Shown here: one piece after another, positions 7,290 to 15,670 of the stretch | Position numbering within the stretch: the stretch's first letter is position 1 | How the letters are laid out: every line of letters starts with the position of its first letter | NCBI GenBank assembly: GCA_050011315.1 | Contig: JBEKJI010000013.1 | Span: 1-53,464 of the forward strand | Source of the DNA: Fen-549 sp050011315 | GTDB taxonomy: Bacteria > Actinomycetota > Thermoleophilia > Gaiellales > Gaiellaceae | Reading direction: 5' to 3' | DNA: 53,464 nucleotides | Made by a program: the position numbers and the translations under genes | The notes under the pieces: model-generated | What the model was told of the DNA's origin: nothing | What the model saw: only the letters and a program-made list of their open reading frames with translations | Database searches by the model: none

Positions 7290-8231
7290 ATGGCTCTAGA
7301 GGTCGGCATCGTCGGATTGCCCGGGGCGGGTAAGACGACCATCTTCAATGCTCTGACGCATGCCGGTGCTCAAGTGGGCGCCTACGCCGGCCCTTCCGGC
7401 AAGGAGCACGTCGGCATGGCCGAGATCGCCGACGAGCGCCTTCAGCAGCTGGCCGAGACAGTCAAGGCCAAGAAGGTGACGAAGGCCGCGATCAGGGTCG
7501 TGGACGTGCCTGGAATCGGGCCGGCGCTCCTTGGCAACCTGCGCCAGGTGGACGCGATCCTCGCCGTGCTGGACGGCTTCTCGCCCGAGGCCGATCCCGC
7601 CCGCGACCTGGAGACGCTCGAGCTCGAGCTGCTGGTTGCCGACCGCGATCACGTCGAGCGCCGGCTCGAGCGCGTGCAGAAGCAGGCCAAGTCGGGCGAT
7701 GCGGCACTCAAGAAGGAGGCGGCGGCGCTGGAGCGCCTGCTCGCCCACCTCGACGCGGGCAAGACCCTGCGCGACTGGCCCGAGGAGCTTCCGCCCGAGC
7801 TCGATCCGCTCACGACCAAGCTGCTGATCCCGCTCGAGAACGGACCGAACGGAATCGACGGGCAGCTCGAGCTGGAGCTGGCCGAGCTCTCCGAGGAGGA
7901 GGCCGAGGAGTTCCGCGAGGGCAAGCCCTCAGCGTTGAACGAGGTCGTGCGGCGGCTGTTCGAGGCGCTCGATCTGATCAGCTTCTTCACGGCCAGCGAC
8001 AAAGAGACTCGGGCCTGGACGCTCAGGCGCGGCCAGAACGCGCTCGAGGCGGCGGCGACCGTTCATTCCGACCTCGCCCGCGGCTTCATCCGCTGCGAGG
8101 TGATCCGCTGGGACGACCTCGTCGCCTCGGGCTCCCACTCGGAGGCCTCGCGGAAGGGGCTCCAGCGCCTCGAGGGGAAGGAGTACGTCGTAGCCGACGG
8201 CGACGTGCTCAACATCCGCTTCAACGTCTAG
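7290..8231 (+). CDS. YchF/OLA1-like NTPase, shortened
   Basis: P-loop protein of 313 residues; canonical YchF is near 363. The P-loop is GLPGAGKTT (residues 9-17; usual GLPNVGKST), Walker B-like VVDVPGIGP is near 71, a coiled-coil insertion rich in Glu/Arg/Lys spans about 110-165, and the C-terminal TGS domain is clear (ISFFTASDKETRAWTLRRG, then RGFIRCEVI and KEYVVADGDVLNIRFNV). Missing relative to the family are the switch II GEGLGN segment and the NxxE base-recognition strand, where the sequence is only KLLIPLENGPNG. Nucleotide preference is therefore uncertain. TAAGCT lies 6 nt before the ATG and there is no Shine-Dalgarno sequence, as expected for a leaderless message. Confidence 0.82.
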   Translation: MALEVGIVGLPGAGKTTIFNALTHAGAQVGAYAGPSGKEHVGMAEIADERLQQLAETVKAKKVTKAAIRVVDVPGIGPALLGNLRQVDAILAVLDGFSPEADPARDLETLELELLVADRDHVERRLERVQKQAKSGDAALKKEAAALERLLAHLDAGKTLRDWPEELPPELDPLTTKLLIPLENGPNGIDGQLELELAELSEEEAEEFREGKPSALNEVVRRLFEALDLISFFTASDKETRAWTLRRGQNALEAAATVHSDLARGFIRCEVIRWDDLVASGSHSEASRKGLQRLEGKEYVVADGDVLNIRFNV

Positions 8232-8400
8232 TCGCGGACAGGTCCGAAGCGGCTCATATTTCGGTCTGAGCAGTTAATACGCGGCGTCACGCTGTCCTGT
8301 TTGGACATGTCTCGGCGCCGGGCGCTTGCCGTTGGCGCGATCGAACCTCGGCGCGCGGCCGGCTGACGGCACCGCGGAGCTGTTACATTCAGTTCTGTCG

Positions 8401-8721
8401 ATGAACGAGCATCTCAGCAAGGTTTGCTGCCGGCCGGGAGCGGCGCCGCAGGAGGTGGACGACTTCCTCGAGCACGCGCAGCGCTTCAAGGCGCTCTCGG
8501 AGCCGGCGCGGGTGGCGATCGTCAACCGTCTCGCCTCGTGCGGCGAGGCCTGCGTCTGTGAGCTGGTGAACGTGCTCGAGCTGGCGCAGCCGACGGTCTC
8601 CCATCACCTGCGCGTTCTGCGCGAGGCCGGGCTGATCGAGCACGAGCGGCGCGGCACCTGGATGTACTACCACCTCGTCCCCGCGGCGATCGACGATCTG
8701 CGCTCGACACTGGCCCCGTAG
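8401..8721 (+). CDS. ArsR/SmtB family winged-helix regulator
   Basis: Metalloregulator-type repressor of 106 residues. The recognition helix region LAQPTVSHHLRVLREAGLI is clear, preceded by EACVCELV, the CxC metal-binding motif of alpha-3 type ArsR sensors; a further Cys pair (Cys9-Cys10) may complete a thiolate site. ATG 8401 is preferred, with TACATT 11 nt upstream; an open frame to 8326 lacks a better start. The neighbouring EamA gene is convergent (14 nt apart), and no arsenite pump or reductase is nearby, so the regulated target is elsewhere or is only itself. Confidence 0.85.
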   Translation: MNEHLSKVCCRPGAAPQEVDDFLEHAQRFKALSEPARVAIVNRLASCGEACVCELVNVLELAQPTVSHHLRVLREAGLIEHERRGTWMYYHLVPAAIDDLRSTLAP

Positions 8722-8734
8722 AGCTCTTGGCGTT

Positions 8735-9571
8735 CTAGCCGGCCGAGATCAACGCGATGCCCGCGAGCGCGGCCACGATCCCCACCTTCTGGTGGCGGGA
8801 CACGTGCTCGCGTAAGAGCGCCTGCGCCAGAAGAACGGTTGTCAGCGGATAGAGCGAGCCGAGCACGCTGACCAGGCTGAGCAGGCCGTGGTCGGTTGCG
8901 AGTGCATACAGAGCGTTGGCACCGCTGTCGAGCACGCCCACGAGCACGAGCCAGTGCAGGTTGCGGGGCGGGACCCGCAGCGGCTGGCGCAGAAGCAGGA
9001 GTGCGAGCAGCACCAGTGGAGCGGTCGTCAGGCGAAGCACGAACGTGGTCGCGAGCGCCTGGTGGTGCTCGCTCGCCTTGGCCACGAAGAGGAAGAAGAC
9101 GCCGAAACCGAACGCGGCCGCCAATGCCAGCGGCACTCCAGTGGCGAGGCCGGGGCTTCCGCCGGGCTCGCTCTCGGCCGAGGCGAGAATCACTCCGATC
9201 AGCGCCAGCGCGATTCCGACCAGCGCGATGATCCCCGGCTTCTCGCCCCGCGCCAGCCCGACCGCGACCGGAAGCACGACCCCGGTCGCCGAGACCGGCG
9301 CAACGATGCTGATCCTGCCGATGGCCATGCCTCGATAGAAGGCGGCGACCGCGATCACGCCCGCCGTTCCGCCGAGCGCCGCGTAGACGGCGGTTCTCGT
9401 ATCGGGGAAGGAGCCGGTCGCGCCCGCGATCGCCGCCATCAAGACGAGACCGGACAGTTGCGATACGGCGATCACCGTCAGCAGCGGCACGACGCGGCTC
9501 TTGACGCCGCCGAGGTAGTCGGCGACGCCCCAGGAAACGCTCGCCCCGAGCGCGAGTACGAGTCCGAGCAT
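8735..9571 (-). CDS. EamA/DMT family transporter
   Basis: Ten-helix drug/metabolite transporter of 278 residues with two EamA halves. The first is at about 1-135, starting with LGLVLALGASVSWGVADYLGG, and the second at about 145-278, ending QKVGIVAALAGIALISAG. The internal duplication and lengths fit the family. The substrate is unknown; efflux of metabolites or amino acids is usual. Tail-to-tail with the ArsR gene, 13 nt before the next minus-strand gene. Confidence 0.85.
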   Translation of the reverse strand: MLGLVLALGASVSWGVADYLGGVKSRVVPLLTVIAVSQLSGLVLMAAIAGATGSFPDTRTAVYAALGGTAGVIAVAAFYRGMAIGRISIVAPVSATGVVLPVAVGLARGEKPGIIALVGIALALIGVILASAESEPGGSPGLATGVPLALAAAFGFGVFFLFVAKASEHHQALATTFVLRLTTAPLVLLALLLLRQPLRVPPRNLHWLVLVGVLDSGANALYALATDHGLLSLVSVLGSLYPLTTVLLAQALLREHVSRHQKVGIVAALAGIALISAG

Positions 9572-9584
9572 GGGGCTCCGCTAC

Positions 9585-10418
9585 CTACGTGTCCTCGACC
9601 GGTCGCAGCTGGGCGACCGTATCGAGCTGGTTGGCGTGGTAGAGGGCCGCCGCCTCGGCGGTGCGGGCCGAGCGCCCGTCGTGGTGCACGGCGACAGCAT
9701 GGAGCAGCTCGGCGCGGAGCTCCGGGGCGAGCGACGTGGCGCGCTGCTCGATCAGGCGCAGACCGAGCTGGACGTGCCCGAGCAGGCGCCCTTCCGGGGT
9801 CGGGGCGAACATCGGCGCCGGCCCGAGCTCGAGCGTGCGGCCGAGGTCGTGCACGAGCGCGGCGGCCAGGATCAGGTCGGAGCGCAGGCGCGGGTGGAGC
9901 TGGCAGAGATCGCGGCAGATGGTGGCGACGCCGACGGTGTGCTCGAGCAGGCCGCCCGAGTAGCTGTGGTGCCCCTCGCGGGTGGCCGGAAGAGCGCGCA
10001 GGCGTTGCCGCTCGCTCGCCTCGAGTAGCGACTCGACGCTTTCGCGCAACGCCTCGTGACCGATCTCGGCGACCAAGAAGTCGAGGAAGCCCTCGAGCTC
10101 TTCTGGGTCGCGGCGACCGGCCGGAGTCAGTTTCGCGGGGTCGGCCTCGGGCGCCGGTTCGAGCGTGCGCACCTGAATCTGCAGCTTGTCGCGGAAGCTC
10201 TCGACTCTCCCCAGCACGCGCACCGCCTCGCCCGCGGCGAAGCGGCCGTCGAGAAGCTCCACGTCGTTCCAGACGCGGGCCTCGACGCGGCCGCTCTCGT
10301 CCGTCAGCTCGAGCGCGAGATAGGCGGCGCCGGCGCGCGTCCGCAGGCGCTCCTTGCGGGCAACGGCGTAGACGCCTTCAACGGCGCTGTCCGCCACGAG
10401 CTCGGCGAGGAGGGTCAT
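9585..10418 (-). CDS. OB-fold/HD-domain 3'-5' exoribonuclease-like protein (YhaM-like)
   Basis: 277 residues with the YhaM layout. An N-terminal OB-fold (about 15-90, with YLALELTDESGRVEARVW and VRVLGRVESFRDKLQI) is followed by an HD phosphohydrolase domain (about 120-270). HD signatures visible are GGLLEHTVGVATICRD, the defining His-Asp in ALVHDLGR, and a later AVHHDGR. YhaM proteins trim RNA or single-stranded DNA from the 3' end. The start is ATG 10418; an open frame runs further upstream but only through an inverted repeat element, so longer starts are rejected. Confidence 0.83.
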   Translation of the reverse strand: MTLLAELVADSAVEGVYAVARKERLRTRAGAAYLALELTDESGRVEARVWNDVELLDGRFAAGEAVRVLGRVESFRDKLQIQVRTLEPAPEADPAKLTPAGRRDPEELEGFLDFLVAEIGHEALRESVESLLEASERQRLRALPATREGHHSYSGGLLEHTVGVATICRDLCQLHPRLRSDLILAAALVHDLGRTLELGPAPMFAPTPEGRLLGHVQLGLRLIEQRATSLAPELRAELLHAVAVHHDGRSARTAEAAALYHANQLDTVAQLRPVEDT

Positions 10419-10434
10419 GCGCTCAGAGCTCGTT

Positions 10435-10566
10435 TCAAATGAAGACCGTCGACTCGGCGTATGACGGCACCAAGTTCCGCAGCCCTCCCCCGAGCCACCC
10501 ACCCGCGGGGTCGTGAAACGGTAGCGAGAAAGGGCGCACGAGTTGTGCCGTTTTCGTGCCGAATTA
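10435..10566 (-). repeat. dispersed intergenic repeat, inverted, modules A and C
   Basis: On the minus strand this reads TTCGGCACGAAAACGGCAC, then the exact 20-mer shared with 4846 and 6479 (here 10495-10514). It continues through GCGGAACTTGGTGCCGTCAT (module C) to a degenerate form of the GTCTTCATT tail. It fills most of the space between the divergent nuclease and DUF1015 genes. Confidence 0.82.
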
Positions 10567-10611
10567 GCATCGCTTCCTTGAGTGCGGCCGGTCGCAACAA
10601 CCAGTATTTTC

Positions 10612-10629
10612 ACGGTTCAGTAAAACCGT
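10612..10629. promoter_or_regulatory. AT-rich palindrome in a divergent intergenic region
   Basis: ACGGTT and AACCGT arms around CAGTAA, flanked by TATTTTC on the left and ATTTTCC on the right. The local sequence is unusually AT-rich. It is about 60 nt upstream of the DUF1015 start: an operator or a weak hairpin. Confidence 0.3.
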
Positions 10630-10688
10630 ATTTTCCGCGGAGACCACTAGTCGAGTCTAGTCACTGGGCCGTTGCTAGGCTCAACGTC

Positions 10689-11816
10689 GTGGCCGAGATC
10701 CGCCCCTTCCAGGCTCTGACCTTCGACACCGGCGTTGCCGGAGCGCTTGCGCAGCTAGTTGCGCCTCCCTACGACGTGATCGGGCCCGAGGAGCGCCTCG
10801 CCTACCGGGCGCGCAATCCCCACAACATCGTCAACCTCACACTGCCCGAGGACGAGAGCGAATCCGGCCCGCTTCTTACCGCCTGGTGCGAGCAGGGCGT
10901 CATGCGCCGCGATCCCGAACCGGCCCTGTGGTGGCTGGAGCAGTCCTACGTCGGCCCGGACGGCCGCGCACGCACGCGAGAAGGATTCCTTGCTTCGATC
11001 AGGCTCGAGCCCTACGAGAAGAAGGTGGTGCTGCCGCACGAGCGCACCCACGCCGGGCCGAAGGAGGGCCGCCTGCGCCTGCTGAACGCGACCCGCACCC
11101 AGCTCGAGCCGATCTTCCTCCTCTACGACGACCCCGAGCGCTGCGAGCAGGCTTTGCGTGAGCAGACCGCCGGGCGCGAGCCCGATCTCGACGCCGAGGA
11201 GCTCGGTGTTCGCAGCCGCCTCTGGCGCGTGGACGATCAGGCCGCGCTGGCTCGGGTGCAGGAAGCGCTCGCCGACAAGCAGCTCCTGATCGCCGACGGT
11301 CATCATCGCTACGAGACGGCGCTCGCCTTCCATGAGCAGGACGGAACCGACGCGACCGCCTTCACCTTCGCCGCGCTCGTGAACACCCACGGTGAGGGGC
11401 TAGCGATCTTCCCGACTCATCGCGTCTTCGCCACGGCGCCCGCGCTCGGGTCGCTCACCGCGGGCGAGCCGAAGGCAGATGTGCAGGCGGCCGTCAGCGA
11501 GCTCGACGGGATGTCTTACGAGACGCCGGCAGTGCTCGTCTACGAAGGCGGCGGCGCCCGGCTGGTCGCTTCCCCCGAGCCGATTCTCGACGTCGAGCTG
11601 GTCGACCGGCTCGGCCACGAGGGAATCTCCTACACACCGGATTGGAGGGAAGCGGTCGAGGCGGTCGACTCCGGCGCGGCTAAGCTGGCTGTACTGATGC
11701 GCCCGCCCCGGATCGATCAGGTCTTCGCGGTCGCCCGCGAAGGCCGGGTGATGCCGCAGAAGAGCACCTACTTCTATCCCAAGCTCCTCTCGGGGCTCGT
11801 CCTCTACGCCCTCTGA
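10689..11816 (+). CDS. DUF1015 family protein
   Basis: 375 residues matching DUF1015 end to end: IRPFQAL at the start, APPYDVIGPEER near 25, RNPHNIVNL, RTREGFLASIRLEPYEKK near 100, LPHERTHAGPKEGR near 117, the strongly conserved LLIADGHHRYETAL near 200, and MPQKSTYFYPKLLSGLVLYAL at the C-terminus. The biochemical role of the family is not established; the His pair and acidic residues suggest a metal or nucleotide site. GTG 10689 has TAGGCT 7 nt upstream and no Shine-Dalgarno sequence. The next gene starts within the stop codon, so the two are co-translated. Confidence 0.87.
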   Translation: MAEIRPFQALTFDTGVAGALAQLVAPPYDVIGPEERLAYRARNPHNIVNLTLPEDESESGPLLTAWCEQGVMRRDPEPALWWLEQSYVGPDGRARTREGFLASIRLEPYEKKVVLPHERTHAGPKEGRLRLLNATRTQLEPIFLLYDDPERCEQALREQTAGREPDLDAEELGVRSRLWRVDDQAALARVQEALADKQLLIADGHHRYETALAFHEQDGTDATAFTFAALVNTHGEGLAIFPTHRVFATAPALGSLTAGEPKADVQAAVSELDGMSYETPAVLVYEGGGARLVASPEPILDVELVDRLGHEGISYTPDWREAVEAVDSGAAKLAVLMRPPRIDQVFAVAREGRVMPQKSTYFYPKLLSGLVLYAL

Positions 11817-12631
11817 TGCCCTGGCTCGAGATCTGCCGCGAGATCGTGGCGGACATCTACGGCGAGCTCGAGCGGCTGCCCACACGCCACGAGCGCGAGA
11901 CCGTGCTCGGGAAGGGGCGTGGCGGCGACGAGACGACTCAGATCGACGCCGCGGCCGAGCAGGCTGCGGTGCGCCGGCTCGAGCAGCTAGACGGCATCGG
12001 CTTCACGCTCGTCTCGGAGGAGCTGGGCGAGAGGGTCTTCGGCGGTGGCGGGCCGACCCGGATCGTGATCGACCCGATCGACGGCTCGATCAACGCCAAG
12101 CGCGGCATCCCCTTCTTCTCCTTCTCGCTCGCGGTCGCCGAGGGCGACACGATGGCCGACGTCTTCTTCGGCTACGTGGTCGACTTCGGTAGCGGCGAGG
12201 AATGGACGGCCCGGCGTGGCGAGGGCGCCTGGCTGAACGGCGAGCCGATCGGCGCCGTCAGGCCCAAGGACGAGATCGAGCTGCTGGCCTTCGAGGCGAC
12301 CGAGACGGCTCGCATCGCCGAGCGCGCGCCGAGCATGGTCGGACTGGCGAAGCGCCTGCGCATCATGGGCTCGCTCGCGCTTTCGCTCTGCCATCTCGCC
12401 GACGGGCGCCTGGACGCCGTCTGCTCGCTCAAGCCGGCGCGCTCGGTCGATGTGGCGGCCGGGCAGCTGCTGGTGCGAGAGGTCGGGCTGGCGGTGGAGT
12501 TCGTCGATCGGGACGTAGAGGGCGCGAGCTCATTTCTCGCCTCGGCGCTCGATCTCGAGTCGCGCTCGCGGATCGCGGCGGCCGGCACGCAGGAGCTGTG
12601 CCGGGCGCTGAGCGAGCGCCTCCGCAGCTGA
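11816..12631 (+). CDS. inositol monophosphatase/fructose-1,6-bisphosphatase superfamily protein
   Basis: Li-sensitive phosphatase fold, 271 residues. The Mg-binding motifs are TLVSEELG (Glu near 68), DPIDGSINAKRGIPFF near 84-99 and SVDVAAGQLLVREVG near 210. The usual DPIDGTxNF is DPIDGSIN and the usual WDxAAG is SVDVAAG, so the enzyme is a divergent member. Substrate may be a sugar bisphosphate or inositol phosphate. ATG 11816 overlaps the upstream TGA by one base, coupling it to the DUF1015 gene. Confidence 0.83.
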   Translation: MPWLEICREIVADIYGELERLPTRHERETVLGKGRGGDETTQIDAAAEQAAVRRLEQLDGIGFTLVSEELGERVFGGGGPTRIVIDPIDGSINAKRGIPFFSFSLAVAEGDTMADVFFGYVVDFGSGEEWTARRGEGAWLNGEPIGAVRPKDEIELLAFEATETARIAERAPSMVGLAKRLRIMGSLALSLCHLADGRLDAVCSLKPARSVDVAAGQLLVREVGLAVEFVDRDVEGASSFLASALDLESRSRIAAAGTQELCRALSERLRS

Positions 12632-12764
12632 AGCCGAGCACCGCGACCGCTCGAGCCGGCGCACCGCGATCGGCGACCGGTCAGGCAGGGACAGGCGTGG
12701 CGAAGGGCGAACCAGGTCTCGTCGAGCTTGGCAACGCCGAGCTCGCTCTAGAATGGCGACCCCA

Positions 12765-13664
12765 ATGCGCATAGACGAGATCATCGAGCGGAGCGAGGAG
12801 CCCGTCTTCTCGTTCGAGTTCTTCCCGCCCAGGAGCGAGGAGGGCGAGCGCAACCTGCGCGAGGCGATCGAGAAGCTGGCCCCGCTCGAGCCCTCGTTCG
12901 TCTCGATCACCTACGGAGCCGGCGGCTCGACCCGCGAGCTGACGGTCGAGCTGACGCGCTGGATGAAGCACGAGCTGGGGCTGGAGGCGATGTCGCATCT
13001 CACCGGCTACGGGGCGACGCTGGACGAGCTCCGCGCCGTGCTCGACCGGATCGCGGCGGCCGGGATCGAGAACGTGCTCGCGCTCCGCGGCGATCCTCCC
13101 CGCGACCGGCCCGACTGGCGCGCGGAAGACGAGTCGATCCGCTTCGCCAGCGAGCTGATCGAATTGATCGCCGGCGAGTACTCGTTCTGCATCGGGGCCG
13201 CCTGCTATCCCGAGGTGCACGTCGAGGCGGCCGACCTCGCCAGCGAGATTCGCGCGCTCGAGTCCAAGGCCGGGGCCGGCGCCAGCTTCTTCATCACCCA
13301 GCTCTTCTTCGACAACGACGTCTACTTCAAGTTCGTCCAGGCGGCGCGGGCAGCCGGGATAGAGCAACCGATCATCCCGGGCCTGATGCCGATCACGAGT
13401 GCCGATCAGATCGCGCGCATGACCGCGCTCTCCGGCGCCGCCATTCCCACCGAGCTGATGAACCAGCTCGAGCTGCGCGCCCGCGATCCCGGCACCGTGC
13501 TCGAGCTAGGGGTCGCTCACGCCTCGCTCCAGGCCTCGGACCTGCTCGCCCGCGGCGCCCCGGGTATCCATTTCTACACGCTCAACCGCTCGCCCTCGAC
13601 GCGCGCCATCCTCTCGGCGCTGAAGGTAAGCAGACCGTGGGAGAAGCGAACGCCGGGTAGGTAA
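12765..13664 (+). CDS. metF: 5,10-methylenetetrahydrofolate reductase
   Basis: FAD-dependent TIM-barrel enzyme (299 residues) that makes 5-methyl-THF for methionine synthesis. Recognisable blocks are FSFEFFPPRSEEGE at the N-terminus, FVSITYGAGGS, MSHLTGYG, NVLALRGDPP, GAACYPEVHVEA, FFITQLFFDN, IPGLMPI and the terminal PGIHFYTLNRS. TAGAAT at 12749-12754 contains the first ATG (12753), so ATG 12765, 10 nt after that box, is the better start for a leaderless message. Confidence 0.93.
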   Translation: MRIDEIIERSEEPVFSFEFFPPRSEEGERNLREAIEKLAPLEPSFVSITYGAGGSTRELTVELTRWMKHELGLEAMSHLTGYGATLDELRAVLDRIAAAGIENVLALRGDPPRDRPDWRAEDESIRFASELIELIAGEYSFCIGAACYPEVHVEAADLASEIRALESKAGAGASFFITQLFFDNDVYFKFVQAARAAGIEQPIIPGLMPITSADQIARMTALSGAAIPTELMNQLELRARDPGTVLELGVAHASLQASDLLARGAPGIHFYTLNRSPSTRAILSALKVSRPWEKRTPGR

Positions 13665-13730
13665 CGAGTCGCGAGGAGCCGTAAACGCTACCTCGCCGGC
13701 GCCTCTTCCGCTTGCTCGAATAAGCCGCCG

Positions 13731-14534
13731 TTACGTTCGTTTCACCGCTACGAGGATGTCCTGAAAGCCGGTCCCACTCTCGTGGCCGGACCAGGAGCCG
13801 CGATAGGACGACCGTAGAGTCAGCCCCGCGGAGGCGAGCATCCTGTCGATGCCCTCGCGAGTGTAGGCAACGGCTGCCTCTGGAGCAGCCGCGCTGATCG
13901 ACCGGTAGCCGTCCCCCTCGATCCGGAAATCGAGCTGGGCGCCGTCGCCTGCCGGCTGCTCCTGATCGAGCAGGAAGAACGTCGCAAAGCAGGTCCCGCC
14001 CTTGCGCAGTACTCGGCCGACCTCGTTCAGATAGTTGCCCGCGTCCGCAGGAAGAAGATGCGTGAAAACGGAGGTCAGGAACGCGAAATCGAAACTGGCG
14101 TCGTCGTACGGAAAGCGGTAGTCGGATGCGCTGTGCCGACCGTTCGGGTTGTACAGCTCGTTCTTGATGTCGGCCAGCTGAAAACGAAAACTCGGATACC
14201 GCGGCGTGATCTGCTTCTGGCACCAGCGGATCCCGGGCCGGTAGACATCGAAACCCTCGTAGCGGCCGCTGAGGTAGCCGAGCAGTGGCACGGCCATACG
14301 ACCGATACCGCTGCCGACGTCAAGCACGTCGTCTTCCGGCTTCAATCCACCGAGTTCGACGAAGAAGCGCTTGAAATCCTCGCCCATTTGCCGGAAGTCG
14401 CCCGCGCCGACGAACACGGTGAGCCGGCGCGGCGGAACAAGCGGATCATGGCGTCCGCGCACGGCGTTCCATGCATCGGTCAGCGTCGCGACGACCAGAC
14501 TGCCGCGGCGCGACCGCGTGAGACGCTCCAGCAT
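13731..14534 (-). CDS. class I SAM-dependent methyltransferase
   Basis: 267 residues. SAM motif I is DVLDVGSGIGRMA near 75-87; an acidic FDVYRPG follows (motif II), and the DFAFLTSVFTHLL stretch with VGRVLRKGGT gives motifs III and IV of the Methyltransf_11/25 group. The N-terminal 60 residues are basic and unassigned. Acceptor unknown; small molecules or lipids are usual. Divergent from mrp, with 54 nt between starts; convergent with metF. Confidence 0.83.
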   Translation of the reverse strand: MLERLTRSRRGSLVVATLTDAWNAVRGRHDPLVPPRRLTVFVGAGDFRQMGEDFKRFFVELGGLKPEDDVLDVGSGIGRMAVPLLGYLSGRYEGFDVYRPGIRWCQKQITPRYPSFRFQLADIKNELYNPNGRHSASDYRFPYDDASFDFAFLTSVFTHLLPADAGNYLNEVGRVLRKGGTCFATFFLLDQEQPAGDGAQLDFRIEGDGYRSISAAAPEAAVAYTREGIDRMLASAGLTLRSSYRGSWSGHESGTGFQDILVAVKRT

Positions 14535-14588
14535 GGCCTCACATCCTATTCGGGATGCTACGGATGCACGTGTGACTACGCTTAGCCC

Positions 14589-15635
14589 ATGGCTCTCTCC
14601 CGCGCACAGATAGAGATGGCGCTTCGCAACGTCGTCGACCCGGAGCTGGGCAAGCCGGTAACTATGCTCGGGATGGTGCGCCGGATCGAGATCGACGGCG
14701 GGACGGTGCGGATCACGCTGGCGCTGACGATCGCGGGCTGCCCGCTCAAGGACAACTTCAAGGAGCAGGTCGCACGGCACGTCGGCGAGCTGCCCGGGGT
14801 CGAGTCGGTCGAACTCAGCTTCGAGGAGATGACCCCTGAGCAGAAGCAGGCGCTGAAAAAGCGCCTGGGGATTCCCGACAAGAAGGGGATCTCGCTCTCC
14901 GAGCGCACGCGCGTGCTCGCCGTCACCTCCGGCAAGGGCGGGGTCGGCAAGTCCTCGATCAGCGTCAACCTGGCGTTCGCGCTGAGCGCCCTCGGCGAGC
15001 AAGTGGGTGTGCTCGACGCCGACATCTACGGGCACTCGGTGCCGCAGCTCCTCGGCGTCACGCAGCGCCCGGTGGCGGTGGACGAGATGATCGTGCCCCC
15101 GCTCGGTCACGGGCTCAAGCTGATGTCGATCGGCTTTTTCCTGGACGAGAACAAGCCGGTGATCTGGCGCGGGCCGATGCTGCACCGCGCGCTCGAGCAG
15201 TTCCTCTCCGAGGTGCACTGGGGCGAGATCGACACGCTGATCGTGGACATGCCGCCCGGTACCGGCGACGTTGCCCTTTCCCTCGCGCAGCTGCTTCCGA
15301 GCGCCGAGGCGATCGTCGTCACGACCCCGCAGCCGCTCGCCCAGGAGGTGGCCGCCCGCGCCGCCCTGATGGCGAACGAGACCGGCATGCGCCTACTCGG
15401 CGTGGTCGAGAACATGTCCTACCTGGTCGGGAGCGGCCAGGAGGTGTTCGGCTCGGGCGGCGGCGAGCGTTTGGCCGCCGAGCTCGGCGTGCCGCTACTC
15501 GGGCGGGTGCCGCTCGATCCGGTTCTACGCGAGTGCGGCGAACGCGGCGAGCCGGTCAACCTCGGCGCCCCGGATAGCGAGGCGGCCGCCGCTATTGCGT
15601 CGATCGCCGAGGCGGTTGCGGGCTCCCGGGTCTAG
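14589..15635 (+). CDS. Mrp/NBP35 family Fe-S carrier ATPase
   Basis: 348 residues. The N-terminal MIP18-like domain (1-90, with VVDPELGKPVTMLGMV and IAGCPLKDNF) is followed by a deviant P-loop NTPase domain with GKGGVGKSSISVNLA near 117, the DADIYGHSVP switch and DMPPGTGDVALSLAQ. The protein would carry or transfer [4Fe-4S] clusters. The CxxC bridging-cluster motif of classical Mrp/ApbC is absent: the site reads ENMSYLVGSGQEVFG, as far as I recall also a feature of actinobacterial Mrp. TACGCT lies 6 nt before the ATG. Confidence 0.9.
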   Translation: MALSRAQIEMALRNVVDPELGKPVTMLGMVRRIEIDGGTVRITLALTIAGCPLKDNFKEQVARHVGELPGVESVELSFEEMTPEQKQALKKRLGIPDKKGISLSERTRVLAVTSGKGGVGKSSISVNLAFALSALGEQVGVLDADIYGHSVPQLLGVTQRPVAVDEMIVPPLGHGLKLMSIGFFLDENKPVIWRGPMLHRALEQFLSEVHWGEIDTLIVDMPPGTGDVALSLAQLLPSAEAIVVTTPQPLAQEVAARAALMANETGMRLLGVVENMSYLVGSGQEVFGSGGGERLAAELGVPLLGRVPLDPVLRECGERGEPVNLGAPDSEAAAAIASIAEAVAGSRV

Positions 15636-15646
15636 CGAGCACCCTC

Positions 15647-15665
15647 GGGGTCAGATCTTGCATTC
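15647..15665 (-). repeat. left terminal repeat of the transposase unit
   Basis: GGGGTCAGATCTTGCATTC is the exact reverse complement of the 19-mer at 16621-16639. It lies 6 nt beyond the transposase stop codon. Confidence 0.8.
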
Positions 15666-15670
15666 GGGCA

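Noticed and set aside
8888..10516. A 542-codon open frame on the + strand over the EamA and YhaM-like genes
   Set aside because: It runs antisense through two recognisable genes and a repeat, with an Arg-rich product lacking any domain.
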